A DNA stretch of 53,335 nucleotides, from the NCBI GenBank assembly GCA_037176905.1, contig JBBBWG010019556.1, positions 6,297 to 59,631 on the forward strand, written 5' to 3'. The position numbers and the translations under genes were made by a program. Shown piece after piece: positions 13,001-25,330 of the stretch (the first letter of the stretch is position 1; every line of letters begins with the position of its first letter). The notes beneath the pieces are model-generated. The model saw nothing but the letters and a program-made list of their open reading frames with translations, did not search any database and was not told the DNA's origin. The DNA comes from Azolla pinnata (taxonomy: Eukaryota; Streptophyta; Polypodiopsida; Salviniales; Salviniaceae).

Positions 13001-15574
13001 AGAGCTTGAGTGGAGTCCACTAAGTGGATATGAAGAACAAAAATCTTTCAACTCCAACATTCTCACATCCTCATCATCTTCAAAGAGATCAGATCAGTCT
13101 TTCAAGAGCACATCAATTGGTAGCTGGTTCAATCCGTCCTTCAGGAACAGCTCATCGGAAAAATCCAAAGTATCTTTCAGACAGATCTGTAATTCAATCG
13201 ATGTGCATTGCCAATATTTTGGATTAGAAATGAAATGATTATTTTGGAGGAAACATTCATGTAGTTCTAAAAAGTTTAATGGTTTTCATTAATGCTCTAG
13301 CAAGTGTTTTCAAAGGAATCTTCTTATTTGATGATCGGTTGCTAATTAGTGGTGTGAGGACATCTGAAGAGGTTAATTAAGTATACCATTAGGTGCTGTT
13401 ACACTAACCCTACAAATAAATAAACTATCTGGATATATTTGTTTGGCAGAAGGGTATGGTGGAATTTCAAGGGCTTCTCAAGATCTTTGTTATCCAAGGC
13501 ACAAATTTAGCTATTCGGGATATGAGGACAAGTGACCCATATGTGGCGGCGACTATTGAAGACCAGGTGAGGCTCTTTTTCGTGTATATTTTCCAAGCTG
13601 TGAACGTGAGCATGGTTTTATGCTACCTACTTTGGCAGAGGCAGTGGCAACATCAGGTTTAGGTGATATGTATTATGTGTGTAGAGATAGATTGAAATTC
13701 TTTGTTAACATTGGCTTGCAGTAAATTGAAAGGGAATCCTTGCTTCTGCCACTATGTTCATCACCTAACAATGTGTTTAGATGAATATTATCAGGACTGG
13801 GTGTGTTTTGTTTGTATTAATGTGTCAGAATAACAATATATTGCAATATGGTGGCATTGGCTGTGGTATGGCTATGCTTGTATCCTAAATGTAAATCGCC
13901 ATGTGTTTCTAATAACTGTAAATTGTTTGGTGCAGACTGTGAAGACACGTGTTATTGATAGGAATCTGAATCCGGTCTGGAAGGAAGGGCTTATGCTCTC
14001 TGTACCATTTTCCCCTCCTCCTCTTCACGTGGTAAGACATCTTTCTACGGCTATTGGGTTCGATTTAAAGTATTTCTCAAGCTGCTAAAGTCGGACTGAA
14101 GTTCTTGTGATGTGTTCCCTAATGCCATTACAGCAAACAAGTGAATAAGCCGAGATTTAGTTATTTGAGAAGCCCACTGGCAGTAATGCTGCACCAAGCC
14201 ACTAAAAATTCTAGTTTTTCTTGTTAGAAGCAAGAGACCGTTTTGTATGAAATAGGATATAAAAAGTATGAGGAAATTTTCTAGCATATAGTCATTAGAC
14301 TGATCAGATTAGAAACTGACTGCCTAAATCCACAAATTGCCTTCGTGTCCATCATGTAGCTGTTTGTATACTCGGTGGTGAGAATAAGAAAATCAGAGCT
14401 TTATCATTCCAGACTAAGCCCCCCTGCAAACATTCACAAATATACAAGTTGTCCCAAGTGCTTCTGAACATACTCCGTTGCTTCCTACATTGTTCTGAAG
14501 TCCCTTGAATGGAACTCCACTCCCCTTCCACAGTGTGCACAAGAACATTCCATTTGGTCTTTATGATGCCACAACTGCAGGCTCTTGTATATCTTGAAAT
14601 ATAAATTTGCATCTAGTTCTCCAGTCCCCACAACGTGACTGCAACCACATATTCCCATCTTTAAATGGACTTTTCCTTCTTCCTGAAGTCGCAAAGTATC
14701 CAACAAGCGAGATTCTAACTTTTCCCTATCAAACACATAATAAGTACTAATGCTGCACAGCTCTGTTCAAGAGTAGAACTACGCCGGATAATCGAAAACT
14801 CTAGAATGTTAAACCTTTAACTTCTCACAAAGTATTCTGGGGTATAGAGAAGGTACACAAGTTACAACAAACAAGACAAGGCTCAGCCTACCAGATCATT
14901 GTCTGTAACGATCACGAGAACAGTATATATTCAACACCGTAAGTTTCTTGTATTGTCTGAATGAGAAAGGTGGTACTCTTTGGGTATGAATGACATGAGG
15001 TAGTACTTGGTTATCCATGCTCTGTTTCAAGCGGTAATTTCAAGAATTGCATTTCATGGACAATAATATATTTGTAGTGCTCCCCTCCCCCCCTTAACCT
15101 AGGTCCCCGAGGTTAATCCTTTGGCGGTGGTTATTGTAGACAGACAGAAAGAGCACAAAATGTTTATTGTTGCAAATTGGGCATGTAGATTTGGATGCTG
15201 CTCGTTCCAGCAACTCACTACTGTTATGATCATTATTCTTCTTTGCATGGTGCTTTTTGTTTCTGGGTTCATGCCAAAAACTGTGCCAGGAAGTATTCGA
15301 CAAGGATTTGATTTCGGCGGATGATTCGATGGGGAGTGCGAAGGTGGATCTCGAGCCGCTGATAGCAGCTGCGCGCAAATATGAAGGGACGAGGAATCGA
15401 GGGGGCTTGGAGATAGGAAGGGTTCTGGCAAGAGACAACAGCACGCTGCTCAACGACAGCATTATTTCACTTACAGACGATGGGCAGGTTGTGCAAGATC
15501 TCTCGCTGAAGCTCCAAAATGTGGAGTGCGGTATCTTGGAGCTGCAGCTTGGATGGGTTCCTCTGAACCAGTGA
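4067..15574 (+). CDS. ArfGAP protein with tandem C2 domains (AGD11/12/13-like, ZAC type)
   Basis: GTPase-activating protein for Arf small GTPases, expected at membranes of the secretory or endocytic pathway through C2-lipid binding. Eleven exons: 4067-4094, 4903-4987, 6618-6693, 7713-7876, 10421-10502, 10720-10827, 11885-11980, 12747-13169, 13450-13566, 13936-14031, 15290-15574. All phases agree and give 519 aa. Residues about 12-135 are the ArfGAP domain, with zinc ligands Cys27, Cys30, Cys47, Cys50 and the arginine finger Arg55 (SGVHRGLG). The first C2 spans about 146-300 and the second about 355-519. Each keeps loop Asp residues (D166, D171, D217, D219; D378, D383, D429, D431). Plant AGD11-13 proteins have one C2, so the second is extra. 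The exon 8 donor (AAA|gtatct) is the least certain junction. Reading through it adds 22 codons and stops at 13238, giving a 376-aa single-C2 form. Intron 4 is the longest, at about 2.5 kb. Confidence 0.88.
6930..7690 (+). repeat. Three tandem diverged copies of a ~240-290 bp unit in ArfGAP intron 3
   Basis: Each copy holds, in the same order, a 'ttccacacct/atct' segment, a 'gagaaacaagataa' segment, a 'cagtaa..ctcaat' segment and an 'aaacatgaaacatt' segment. An extra near-exact 65-bp tandem duplication sits at about 7083-7210. This is non-coding intron sequence. Confidence 0.7.
8604..8645 (-). repeat. Short telomere-like CCTAAA run in ArfGAP intron 4
   Basis: About 40 bp with CCTAAACCTAAACCC-type units, the complement of the TTTAGGG patches elsewhere in the window. 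Confidence 0.55.
9280..9395 (+). repeat. Short tandem duplication in ArfGAP intron 4
   Basis: The segment 'atctttagtgtcttagga' followed by 'gaaatttccaat' occurs three times within about 110 bp. The surrounding 8-10 kb intron sequence has no recognisable exon. Confidence 0.65.
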
Positions 15575-16530
15575 TATTGCCTTGGAGATTCGAATCGTTG
15601 GGCTTTCGGGATGTTCCACCCACCAGGTTTTACATGGGTTTTTGTTTTCTTTGTATATGATAGGATCGATTTTGCTTTCGTTTGTCGATCCAGTACATCA
15701 TTCGATTGAAATGCTGCATCTCTAAGATGGTTTTGGATAAGGAGGTTATTTGTTTTCTCCTTTTTTTGCCAGGTACCCTGGCCGATGTAATCTATGAACC
15801 CTGTCATATTTCTGGTTCTCTTCTCTTTTTTTTTGTTCTTTTTTTTTTTTATGATGTCTTTGCAGCAATTGAGGAAAATTGCAAAGGATACACACAGATT
15901 GTTTTTATTTTTATTTTTTATGTTGTATATTGTGCTCAATGTTTGATATATGTATATCGTGACACACGGATTCGTTGATGTTCAGAAACTGGAATAATCT
16001 TTGTATAGTTGAGAAATGATGAATTTGAAATGCTGCTGCATCTCTGAGATGGTTTGGGACAAAGTGGGGCTCTTCCAGTTTTTTCTGTTTTTTATTTTTT
16101 ATTTTTTACCCTGGTCTATGAATCCTCTCATGCATCTGGTTCTCTCCTCTCTTTTTGTTTTGTTTTGTTTTGTTTTTAATCTCTGTGGCAGCAGTTGAGG
16201 AAAGTTAACCATCAATGCAAAAAGGATGAACCAAAACCTAGCTGTTGAATTGTGGAGAGAACAGAATTTTGCTCAATGTTGGGCCGCATTTCGTGACGGC
16301 GTTTTGAAACTTCCGAAACAGAATAGAGAAATGTTTGTTCTGGGGTTGGAATGATTAGAACAACTCCGATTCCGATGATCAAGTGTCGGGCCCATGATGA
16401 TCGCTTTCTGTATCGCTCAGAAGGTTTGAAAAGCAGAAATTGATCTTTTTTTGGATTGTTTCGCCCCGAATGCGGTCATTCGGAACAGAAGAAGATCGTT
16501 CGATTTTCTCCTAATGTTAATGTAGTTTGA
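15575..16530 (+). repeat. ArfGAP 3' flank with a ~320-bp tandem duplication
   Basis: The segment from about 15705 to 15890 (starting ttgaaatgctgcatctct) recurs in diverged form from about 16023 to 16215, in the same order and ending in 'gcagcartTgagga'. The first copy probably includes the ArfGAP 3' UTR. No gene is seen. Confidence 0.65.
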
Positions 16531-17608
16531 TGGAAGATCATCACCATCGCATCATCACCATCACCACCATCATCACCATCACAACCATCACCATCACCAC
16601 AGTCACCATCAATCATCACCATCACCACCATCATCATCACCATCACCATCATCATCATCACCACCACCATCATCACCATCGCATCATCACCATCACCATG
16701 ATCACAACCATCATCAATCAGCATCATCACAACCATCATCACCATCACCCTGATCACAACCATCATCAACATCATCACAACCATCATCATCATCACCACT
16801 ACCACCACCATCATCATCACAACCATCAACATTAGCATCACCATCATGTCATCATATCACCGTCATCATCATCATACCATCGTCATCATCATCACCACCA
16901 TAAGCATCATCACCATCACTTCATCATCCTCACCATCATCATCACCATCGTCATCATCATCAACATCGTCATCATCATCAACACCGTCATCATCATCAGC
17001 ATCGTCATCATCACCACCACTGTCATCATCCTCATCACCATCATCACCATCACCATCATCATCACCATGACCATTATCATCACATCGTCATCATCACCAC
17101 CACTGTCATCATCCTCACCACCATCATCACCATCACTGTCCTCATCGTCACCACCATAGTCACCATCATCGTCATCACCATCATCACCATCACCATTGCC
17201 ATCATCACCATCATCACCATCATCACCATCACCACCACCATCACCATTGCCATCATCACCATCACCATCGTTGATCATCACCATCACCATTGCCATCATC
17301 ACCATCACCATTGCCATCATCACCATCACCATCGCCATCATCACCATCACCATTGCAACCATCAACATCACCATCGCCATCATCACCATCACCATTGCAA
17401 TCATCACCATCACCATCGCCATCATCACCATCACCATTGCAATCATCACCATCACCATCGCCATCATCACAATCACCATCACCATCGCCATCATCACCAT
17501 CACCATCGCCATCATCGCCATCGCCATCGCCATCATCACCATCACCATTGCCATCATCACCATCGCCATTCCCATCATCACCATCACCATCGCCATCATC
17601 ACCATCAC
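16531..17608 (+). repeat. ~1.1 kb CATCAC/CATCGC trinucleotide array
   Basis: Nearly pure CAC, CAT, CGC and CGT triplets form higher-order 9-, 12- and 18-bp units. The right part (17275-17608) is the most regular, alternating CATCACCATCACCATCGC. It is open in several frames on both strands (His, Ser-Pro, Met-Val or Asp-Gly repeats), which is a triplet artefact and not a gene. It ends about 290 bp upstream of the CENP-O start. Confidence 0.9.
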
Positions 17609-17704
17609 ACAAAATCGGGAGGCGAAAACGCAGAGCTCTGTGTTTTTAGGGTTTCCTGCTGCTGCTCGCCCGATCGATCGCCTGCTGCTTTTCTCCGGCG
17701 AAGC

Positions 17705-17755
17705 TTTCCCGCTGCTGCTGCTGCTTCTGCTTCTGCTTCTGCTTCTGCTTGCGCA
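17705..17755 (+). repeat. CTG/CTT hexanucleotide tract in the CENP-O leader
   Basis: GCTGCTGCTGCTTCTGCTT-type repeats lie about 150 bp before the CENP-O ATG. A TTTTAGGGTTT telo-box-like motif lies at about 17644. Confidence 0.7.
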
Positions 17756-17897
17756 ACGACCGCACGCAGGTCTCCTTTTCTTCCCCTAGGATTTGCCCCC
17801 GCCCGTAAGTAAGCGGAGTGCTTTTAGGACGGATCTCCCAGCTTCCGTCTCTTCCTTTCTTGACCATCGCTCGCAAGGATTACAGACAGGAACGGGA

Positions 17898-20800
17898 ATG
17901 GAGGAGAGGCAGTCCACTACCAAGAAGATCGGGAAGCGGAGAACGACCGCTCAGAGGCTCGTTCGCGACACCACCACCAAGGTAATGCCAATCTTGATCC
18001 TCGAACTTGCCTTTCCTTTGCTAGCTAGCAGTATCTGCCGTAAGCTATCATTCAATGGTCCCTGGATTACGCCGTTCTTCAGTAATCTGGCACATTTCTA
18101 GGTTTCGTTCTGCTTTTGTTGTCCCGACCAATGTTGAATGAAGCATGGGCTTAACCGGTATATGGAGTTTGTAGAGGTACTGTCCATTTAACTACTCCGT
18201 CAACACAGATTGGAGAATTTGCTTCGGTGCTTTTGTTGAGCTGAACATGCTGCAAGTTCGTTAGACTCTTCACTGAGAATGTTTCTTGGTGATGCTTAAA
18301 CGTGTTTGGAAACAGCTGTTTTTCATGGAATCGCAGCCATGTATTGGTCACAATCCCTGGTTTACGTCTTTCTGCAGTATTCATTCAGGTTTCTTGGTAT
18401 TACTGCCCAACATCTTGCATGATCATTGGACCCTTGATAGAGCTCTACTTGGGGATATTACATGTTTTGGAAGCAGCTGATGGAATGTCAGTATGACACA
18501 CTTGACTGTATTTGTCGCCGTCCCTGGAGATGAATATCAATGCCACTGGTTACACGTTTCTAAATGAAGCATTGCCTAATCAGTAGTGGGGAACCAAATG
18601 CTCGGATGAAATTTTGGAGGAATACGTTTCAGTGAGATCCTTCAGGAACACAGAATGGAGCATTGTCTTCAGTCTCTTTGTTAGCCTAACAAGCACATGC
18701 TCATTGGTCTCTTCATGTTTAAATGTGTTATGTGGGATCTCGATGTAGTACTCTTGATTGGATTAGTTGCGGTAACTGGTAATCACTCCCAATGCCTTTC
18801 TGCTGTAGTCTGGTGCGTTCTAGGTTTTACTGCCCGTGCTGCTGTAGAAATCTTGAATGAGCCACAGCCTTATCAGCATTTGGAGATCTTTTGATATGGT
18901 TCTCCTGATCATATTAGCCAGTCTGTTAAGATCAATCCTAATGCCCCTAATGGGGTTTCTGCTCCTCATGAAGCTTATGGAAATGCTTTTTGATTTCATG
19001 ATCAAGCTAAAAGTTAGCATTAGTTGAGAGAATAATTTACTGAACGTGTGAATTGCTGCATTCCTAACCGATGAAAATGACATGGCTATACAAAATAAAA
19101 AACCGTTGCTAAGCATTGTATGCCACTGCTGTATAATATAGTTGGATTTTGAATTGCTGCTATTGTAATTCAATCAATCAAGGGGAAGACACTATAGAAG
19201 GACTGCCGAAGCTAAATGTGTGTTGTTTGAGGCATTATCATGTAATATTGTACTTAAGAAAGATCACATCGCTCGCATGGCTTACTCTGTAGATATGAAA
19301 GCTATCAAAAAATTTGGCTCTGTATATAAGAATGCATTACATCTTCCTGAACTTCAACATTTTCAAGAGCATGACACAACTTTATTCATGAATAAGGTCA
19401 CATACTTTATGGTATGTGACCTTACTCACATATTCATGCACATCCACTTATTGTTATATAGTCCATTTATCTGTGGTGTGGACTATTCTGATGGCTTCTC
19501 ATCAGTGTCTACATAAAATCACTTGTCATAATATCCAGTCTAACCATTTCCGTTTTTATACCTCTATTCAAACATACAGCATTTTGAGCAGCTAACGAGG
19601 AAAGCACGGGCACTGGCTGGAGAAGCTGTATATTTCTTAACTGCCAACTTCTTTTGTTAAGTTGCAGCATCTTAAACTATCTAATCTTTGAAAATTGTTT
19701 GTTTACAGGAACCTGCGGATGTGTCTTTGCAAGCAATATCCGAGAAATGTATGTTATTTACCTATGTTATTTTAATGTTTCCATTTATGTTGTCCTATAT
19801 CTTACAAGATGTAACCTGTGGAATGACAGTGACCACCCTCCAGCAACTCCACACAAGACTTCAAGCGAGCTTAACCAGGTATTTCCTTTTAAGTTATATC
19901 TCAATTCTCACATGAATCTCTCTGTAATTTAACATCAGTTCCAACTGATTGCTGTAATTGATGTCTGTGCATCTCAGTGGTTCAGAGCAGCTTATTGCTG
20001 CACGATTACGACAAGAATTTGAGGATTCCCAGGCAGAATGCGCATCTGGTTTGTTTTTAACCAACGTGCATTTTACTGATGAGATTATCATGCATACATA
20101 CTCGATGGCAATTTCTTTCTATGAGCGAATGAGTGTCTTTTAGAAATTTGGAATGATGTTCCTTATGGTAGTGTTAAACTGTTTGATGATGAAGAGCCAT
20201 ACATTTTTTGCGAATATAATAAAGGCCCATTTGGAGCTGCAGTCTCCAGCCTTGAAAACTCATTCTATGCAATGTGAGGAGGCCTAGAAAATCAGATGCT
20301 AACCTTGATCTTGTAGGCAATATCAGAGCTCACAAATACTAGATAATGACCTTTTACATTTGTTACCAATGTTAGAGGTCATGATCATATAGATGATGAC
20401 CTTTCTGCTATATTCAGCTACGGGGTTCATAAATATCAGATAATGAACTTTTTTCTTCTTTTTCCATTACAGTAGAGGAGCGGGAAGAAGAGGATTGCAG
20501 TGATGAGGTTATTTCTTATATACGAAGAGAAGTGAGTCATTGGCATAACATTATTTTCTCCACTACTTTATGAACTTGATTCCTTTTTTGCATTCTAAAA
20601 ACCAACACATTTATGCAGTTCCTGTTGCATAGAGATGGAGACATGAATGTGTTGGATGACTCAACACGTAAACTGTTTTGCCTTGAAGGCAAGGTTGTCA
20701 AGTTATTTACCACTTCAGTTTGAAGTTACTTCTCATCCTTTGAGCACTTGTGAATATAGAGTTTATCTGCAGATTATAAGTGGCTTGAAAGAGGGCCGCA

Positions 20801-22551
20801 TTGGAGTACAATATGACACCTTCTATATAGGTACATACAGCTAGTCTTTTTATTGAATAATCAACTAAGCACACCAACTAAGCTTTTCAAGGACATTTGT
20901 GTTTTCATGCAAATAAATCTTCTAATTGTGTCCCTTAACAGACTGTTCTTTTTGTAGGGGAACTGATTGAAAGTTACTATTTAGTTCTGGCTGCTCGATC
21001 TTATGCGGAGACATTGTCTGTATCTGAACATACAATTCCCTTTTTTCTGCCTCTTCGAGAAGCGGAAAACCGTTATCTTTCATCAAGTCCAGCTGTGAGT
21101 GATAAATATCTTCCAAGAACACTACTGTTGTAGGTAAATGCCAATTTGTCAGCTGTAATAATACATGGGATGCAGATGTTCATAAATGTCGTTGGTGACT
21201 TGCTTCAAGCCTATGTATCGAGACGGGAACAGGTGATATAGCACTGTGAATGATGATAATGTCATGGTCCATGCATCAATGAGGTTTAACTGGAGCATCT
21301 AATGTCCACTCTACAGATAAAAGCGTTCAAATCATCCAGAACAGACAAAATCCGACACATGGCACATACTGTACGCTGTGATGTTGTTGATTTCATGGTG
21401 GAAGAATTTGCATGGTATGATGTTAAGCCATCTTCCTTCTCTTATAGAACACCTCATATAAGTATTAATCTGCAATTCAATACAGCAAGGTGACTGTAAG
21501 TCTGAGTTATGGAGACTTGCGCTCTGAGCTGCCTTCTCAAACGAAGGTCGTCATTTGGCCTCTTTCTTCAGCCAAAGAAAAGCAGTGTTCAGATGAAAAC
21601 AAGCCCAGTGTGACTCCCATCAGTTTATTATATGCAGAAAGAATTTTAAAAGAAGAACACTTGCCTCAAGGTAATAAAGGGATTTACATAAAAATGGTTT
21701 TTTTTGACATTGCTATTGAGTACTGGTGTAGTACATGGTATATTCTTTGGACTAAAGTAGCACGTAGATGAAAGGTTTTTCTGGTTGACAACCTCTGATC
21801 TATCTCTTACACAGCTGTCTTGTGTCATTCTCAAACATTTAGCATGTTGTAGTGGAGAGCTTCTAATTGAAATTGTCTTTCAAGCTCCAACAATGTTAGT
21901 CAATGAGAGTTTGTCTTGATATTTCTTGCAAGAAATTTCTCTATCCAGTATCAGAATTCTGAAAGCTTTCTCCTGCCTGGCTCATGGAGCAATTTTAGAT
22001 AACTCGAGATTAGAAATCTGGGGCCAATTGCTCTATTGAAAGGATCCTTGGATCCTCTTTGACTCACTTGATGAGGTAGTTAGGCCTAGCTCAGGAGCTG
22101 TTCAAGTGAATGTCTTGATCATGTCTTGTCATTCCCGTTCAAGCAACAGTAATTGAGCGTTGTACTATTGTTCCAAATATTTCTACTCATAGATTAGTAA
22201 ATCATGCTCTTGCTATTTAATTCCCCAATCACGAAAGGCATCTCGTTCTTTCACAGAAGTGTTCTACTTTCTGAACCCAGCGCCCGATGACTAGCTTTCC
22301 TCCTTAAGGAGAGAAACTAATAGCAGTGGTTTTCTAAGTTGAGAAATTAATGGTGATGGAGAGAAACTGATTTATAGAAAGCCTTTCCTTAGTCATGTAT
22401 AAGTTGAGATCTATGACAGCTATAGCTTCTCTTCGGATTTTGTGGTCTTTCAGCTTACCAAGAACTTGTGGAGGGTATCACCACTATATTTTCAGGGCAG
22501 ATGACCCCTACAGTTGATTCTACAACGGCCTCTGCTGCTGCTGAAGAATAA
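17898..22551 (+). CDS. Centromere protein O (CENP-O/Mcm21) homologue
   Basis: Inner-kinetochore protein of the COMA/CENP-O group that acts at centromeres. Model exons: 17898-17981, 19580-19627, 19709-19748, 19830-19878, 19978-20048, 20473-20531, 20619-20648, 20719-20830, 20958-21094, 21176-21232, 21317-21414, 21486-21670, 22454-22551 (355 aa). The family call rests on the C-terminal half: CEYRVYLQ, FINVVGDLLQAYVSRREQ, then CKVTVSLSYGDLRSELP, and a C-terminal LLYAERILKEEHLPQAYQEL. These match my memory of plant CENP-O proteins. The N-terminal part (1-120) is basic, then helical and acidic, fitting a coiled coil. The weak point is 20619-20830, where the two halves lie in different frames. I joined them with a 70-nt intron (20649-20718, donor gtgttg), but a one-base assembly error is possible. 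The start is the first ATG of exon 1. The frame is open further upstream but has no ATG there. Confidence 0.72.
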
Positions 22552-25330
22552 TGAATATGTTTGTAGATGTTCTGCTATCGAGTTCAATATGGCTTTCAGG
22601 TTTGCAGTTTCAGGGTAATTCTTTGCTTTAAGGTTGTTTTAGCACGAAAGCCTGCTTTTTCAAAGCTTTCGCTGTAAATTTCCATGGGCAAGCACAAAAA
22701 TTCTCTTTGTGGACACCATCGACTTTACAAGAGGGTGGCTGTTTTTGTGCCAAGCAAGCTTTAACCAGATGATGCTACCCAATGTGGGAGGTCTGTGTAA
22801 AGTACGTCTTTCATTAATGAAATGAATGGTGCTACCCTATTTGGGACATTGTCATACTTCCTATTCTCCATGTTTCACATTTAAAAGTATCTGAAAGTCA
22901 CGGAAAAAGAATGTTTTGGGTTGTACAGCTGCCTTCAAATTCCTTCATGCATATGGCTGTCAATCAATAGTAAGACACCTAGATCTGTAAATGCAGGAAG
23001 TTTGTTTAAATGAAATGGATGATGCTACCCTGTTTGGGACATTTTTATACTTTCGATTCTTCATGTTCCAATCTTAAAAGTATCTAAAAGTCATGAAAAA
23101 GGATGTTTTGGGTGCCTTCAAAATTCCTTGATACATATGGCTGTCAATCAATAGTAAGACACCTATATCGTAAGTGCAGGAAGTTTGCTTACATCGATAT
23201 TCTTTTGTGTACAGTTACTTGGGTGTTTCAGAAGTCAAATGTATTGCACAAAGGTTATCTGAATGGACACAGGTGATGGAATGATATTCCACGGCGAAAC
23301 AGTTATACATCGGTGCTTCAGAAGTCAATATATTGTGTCAAGGTTATCCGAATGGACACAGATGAGCAAATGATTCTGATCGAACTCGTTCTTTGATATA
23401 ATTCATCATCTTGCTGAAATACTGTTCTCCAGGTGAATTGCCTACGATAGTTCCCAAAGACAGTAAGTAGCATATGACAAGAAGTTAAGCATGTGTACTC
23501 TTTTCTCTGTATGGAAAATGCCTAAGAAGTGTGAGGCCATAATACTGATACAGCGAAAAATGCTCACATTGACCTCTACACAAAGTTCGAGGTTTAAGGT
23601 TCACTGCCCAAAATCTAATACAAGCCAAGATGTGGGTAATGTCATTGGCCGGCAGATGCCTGCAAAAGTTGCTTCTGAAGTAGAGATGTCAAGTGGATGG
23701 AACTGGGATTGGAAAAAATGAAGAGGCTTTCGAGGAATGAATCAAAGAATGCTTCTCATTCCTCTTTCGGCTGCGGGTTAAGGGCAAGTGATAAAATCAG
23801 CTCTCGCTCCACAAAAGTTTGGAAGTAGAAGCAATTAACAGAGACGCCTTTGCCACGATATATTAGATCCCATACACCTAGTAATGGATGGAGGATGCCT
23901 TCTCGATGAATCCCCAACATAGAACGGAATCCCGAGTACAGAATTGTGAGCAAGCTATACCATATAACTATCAAAGGTTTACAAAAATCAGATCCACTGA
24001 TGATAGTGCCAGTCATTGAAGTGAACCTAAGATGCAAGCAAAATTGTTCGGCATGATGACATCAAAACACAGATCGTTTGTGAAAATTTTGCAATAAACA
24101 AGTCACCTAGATATAGAAAGTCCCGATGCTTGAATAACATTCATGGGCGATTAGAACCGCAACCAGAGTGTTCTGTTTTCCACTGGTTGCAAATTGTAGA
24201 CTCAGTACATTGTTCAGAAATTTGCGGCAAACTGATTATACACGAATTTCCACAGTGAGAAGCTGTAATTAGCACCCAATCATATATTCACAGTCCCCCA
24301 AGAGCAAGCAAATCAGATGTCACACCGGTGAGGCTTTTGAAAGCAGATAAAATGGAAGGGAACTACCTGTTTTATTACTTAAAGAAAGTCTGTATCCATG
24401 GTGCGATGCTCCAGATAGTTCACTAAAATTAAACCTAAAAGCTGATCTTCCTTGGCAGGCTGTTTTCTGCATTACCAAACTGCTGGGCTCTCAAGCTGTC
24501 AATTAACTAGAGCAGATCAAAAAAAATTTGCAGGGCATACATTCACCCACCAGAAGCCTGCCAAATCAATTTCAACCATTACTTACATATATGAGGTGAT
24601 AGTGAATACAGATCAAAAAACAACACGTTAGACCAGAATGATTCAATATAATTGTTTTTTTGGGGTTTCTTTTCAGCTAGATTACCGTGGCCACAGAAAA
24701 ACTTACAACAAAAATATGAGGTGATAGTGAATACAGATCAAAACAACACGTTAGACCAGAATGATTCAACATAATTTTTTTTGGGGGGTTTCTTTTCAGC
24801 TAGATTACCATGGCCACAGAAAAACTTACAACAAAATACCGAAAAATACTGCGCGATTCTTCTTCCTGTTCGACTTTTAAGAACATCTTTTGAAATGATT
24901 ATAGGGTTTCTTTCCATCTAAGCTTTACCTCGGCCAGAAAGAGATACAACAAATTACCAAAATGAAAGATAGGAAAAAATTCTTCATTTTTTCCCAAACT
25001 TTCTTGCCTATGCCGAGCAAACATACAACAAGATACCTACAAATAGGAAATTTCGTCTCTTCGTACTTTGCTTTGAGGATTTCTTCACAACTATCTTACC
25101 TGACCAGAGGAACATACGACCAAAAACCCAAAAAGATTGCACAAATTCTTCTTCTTTTGACATTCCTGTGAAAATCTGTTGGAACTGCTTTCCGGGTTTT
25201 CCTTTTCCAACAAGCCTTTTAAGGTTTTCTTTCAAACAAATGCATATTCCTTGTTTTCTCAGCAACTCATGCGAGCAAGGAAACAGATGGCTTCCGGGTC
25301 GACCCTGACAGACTAACCTCTTGAGCGCCA
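22552..25330. other. Spacer between convergent CENP-O and S31 genes, with tandem duplications
   Basis: Contains the CENP-O 3' UTR on the left and the S31 3' UTR on the right. No gene is recognised. Three duplications are visible: about 22776-23005 repeated at 23005-23190, about 23217-23290 repeated at 23300-23370, and the 125-bp pair listed separately. A 76-codon open frame at 23491-23721 has no family resemblance. Confidence 0.6.
24591..25120 (+). repeat. 125-bp tandem repeat with decaying further copies
   Basis: Two near-identical copies at 24591-24714 and 24715-24836 share 'gaggtgatagtgaatacaga' and 'agctagattacc'. Weaker relatives of the unit's end follow at about 24903-24959, 25000-25035 and 25076-25120. 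It lies in the 3' flank of the S31 gene. Confidence 0.7.

Noticed and set aside
16527..17789. Poly-His, Ser-Pro and Asp-Gly open frames on both strands
   Set aside because: The triplet array leaves several frames open at once. There is no start context, domain or splice structure.
17793..17897. Upstream extension of CENP-O exon 1
   Set aside because: The frame is open but begins at TTG, with no ATG before 17898. A gtaagt site within it suggests a possible leader intron.
23491..23721. 76-codon open frame downstream of CENP-O
   Set aside because: No family resemblance, no neighbouring exon, and a length expected by chance.
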